A stretch of DNA of 12,243 nt from Elusimicrobiota bacterium (GTDB taxonomy: Bacteria > Elusimicrobiota > Elusimicrobia > Elusimicrobiales > UBA9959): assembly GCA_030639665.1 (NCBI GenBank), contig DAOWCC010000056.1, forward strand, positions 1 to 12,243. The letters run 5' to 3'. This document shows positions 11,562 through 12,243 of the stretch, one piece after another (within the stretch, counting starts at the first letter, position 1; every line of letters starts with the position of its first letter). A program made the position numbers and the translations under genes. Under the pieces are notes generated by a model that was given only the letters and a program-made list of their open reading frames with translations, had not been told where the DNA came from and made no database searches.

Positions 11562-12243
11562 ATGATTATTTCAATTGCCAGCGGAAAAGGCGGCACGGGT
11601 AAAACAACAGTCGCGACTAATTTGGCTTTCGCCATCGAAAAAGCCCATATTTTGGACTGCGATGTGGAAGAGCCGAATTCCCATATATTCATAAAACCTG
11701 AAATCACTTCAAAATCGCCGGTTTATATTCCGGTGCCTGAAATTGATAAATCAAAATGCGACTTTTGCGGAAAATGCGCCGAGGTTTGCGCTTATAAAGC
11801 GATTGCCGTTTTAAAAACCGATGTTTTGGTTTTTAAGGAACTTTGCCACGGCTGCGGGGCTTGCGAATATTTCTGCCAAAAAAAAGCGATAAAGGAAGTG
11901 AACAGAACCATAGGCTATATTGAAACGGGGGAAAAAGGAGATTTGCTGTTTACTGGCGGAAAATTGAATATAGGCGAGGCCATGGCCGCGCCGCTTATAA
12001 AAGAAGTGAAAAATCGCGTAAAGCCGCAAATGGCGAATATTATAGATGCGCCGCCGGGAACATCCTGTTCCATGATTGAAGCTGTAACCGCCAGCGATTT
12101 TTGCGTTCTTGTCACGGAGCCAACCCCTTTCGGCCTGAATGATATGATTTTATCCGTTGAGGTTTTGCGCAAACTTCATATTCCTTTCGGCGTTATTATT
12201 AATCGCTCGGATTTGGGGGATGATAAAACAGTCACATACTGCG
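11562..12243 (+). CDS. MinD/Mrp-type P-loop ATPase with inserted 2[4Fe-4S] ferredoxin (3' partial)
   Basis: Open to the window end; 227 codons are visible. MIISIASGKGGTGKTT carries the deviant Walker A with signature Lys9 and Lys14, then LDCDVEEPNSH (31-41). A ferredoxin insert follows with CDFCGKCAEVC (Cys66, 69, 72, 76) and CHGCGACEYFC (Cys95, 98, 101, 105), then IIDAPPGTSC as Walker B/switch II. This is the ATPase type that travels in tandem pairs with NifX-like proteins, including ORP clusters, and is thought to help build or move metal-sulfur clusters. AGGAGG at 11542-11547 is 14 nt from the ATG, longer than usual; an ATG right after it opens only a 3-codon ORF. The length suggests about 60 residues are missing. 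Confidence 0.93.
   Translation, partial: MIISIASGKGGTGKTTVATNLAFAIEKAHILDCDVEEPNSHIFIKPEITSKSPVYIPVPEIDKSKCDFCGKCAEVCAYKAIAVLKTDVLVFKELCHGCGACEYFCQKKAIKEVNRTIGYIETGEKGDLLFTGGKLNIGEAMAAPLIKEVKNRVKPQMANIIDAPPGTSCSMIEAVTASDFCVLVTEPTPFGLNDMILSVEVLRKLHIPFGVIINRSDLGDDKTVTYC

Overview
The window comes from a bacterial chromosome of moderate to low GC with every convincing gene on the + strand. No rRNA, tRNA or CRISPR array is visible. The last third (a Fur-type regulator, two NifX/NifB-fold proteins, two small Gly/Arg-rich 'MPGxxGxGP' proteins and a MinD-type ATPase with two [4Fe-4S] ferredoxin motifs) is a set known from strict anaerobes such as sulfate reducers and many uncultivated lineages. The secreted clostripain-type protease, orphan CheY proteins and repeat-rich spacers fit an uncultivated anaerobe, perhaps Omnitrophota- or Elusimicrobiota-like. 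That placement is a weak inference.

Left part (1-2616): the 3' part of a class I methyltransferase; a spacer with a mobile-looking repeat; a Fic-domain AMPylase gene whose promoter sits at the end of an array of alternating inverted half-sites; then a gene-poor stretch holding an orphan promoter element and a second repeat copy.

Middle (2617-9034): a secreted C11 (clostripain-like) protease and a small secreted protein built from an internal 56-residue duplication. Both sit behind the same two-palindrome promoter element, so they may form one regulon. Next come two near-identical single-domain response regulators flanking a RadC/JAB protein, then a membrane-anchored protein of unknown function and a GAF-PAS sensor without an output domain, closed by a strong terminator.

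Right part (9115-12243): a promoter with a near-perfect Fur box drives a Fur-family gene. Its product has an N-terminal extension of the same type as the small Gly/Arg-rich proteins encoded downstream. The cluster continues with NifX-like protein 1, a ~100-nt structured RNA element, NifX-like protein 2, an almost identical second copy of that element, a zinc-ribbon Gly/Arg-rich protein, and the Fe-S MinD ATPase cut by the window end. By analogy with NifX/NifB and orange-protein (ORP) clusters, the genes may work in metal or metal-sulfur cofactor handling under metal control.

The most novel signals are the duplicated RNA element, the shared two-palindrome promoter element, the half-site array before fic, and the Fur/Gly-Arg N-terminal link. 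The spacers also carry a dispersed repeat family in at least four longer copies and several short fragments, one of which appears to supply the ribosome binding site of the RadC gene.
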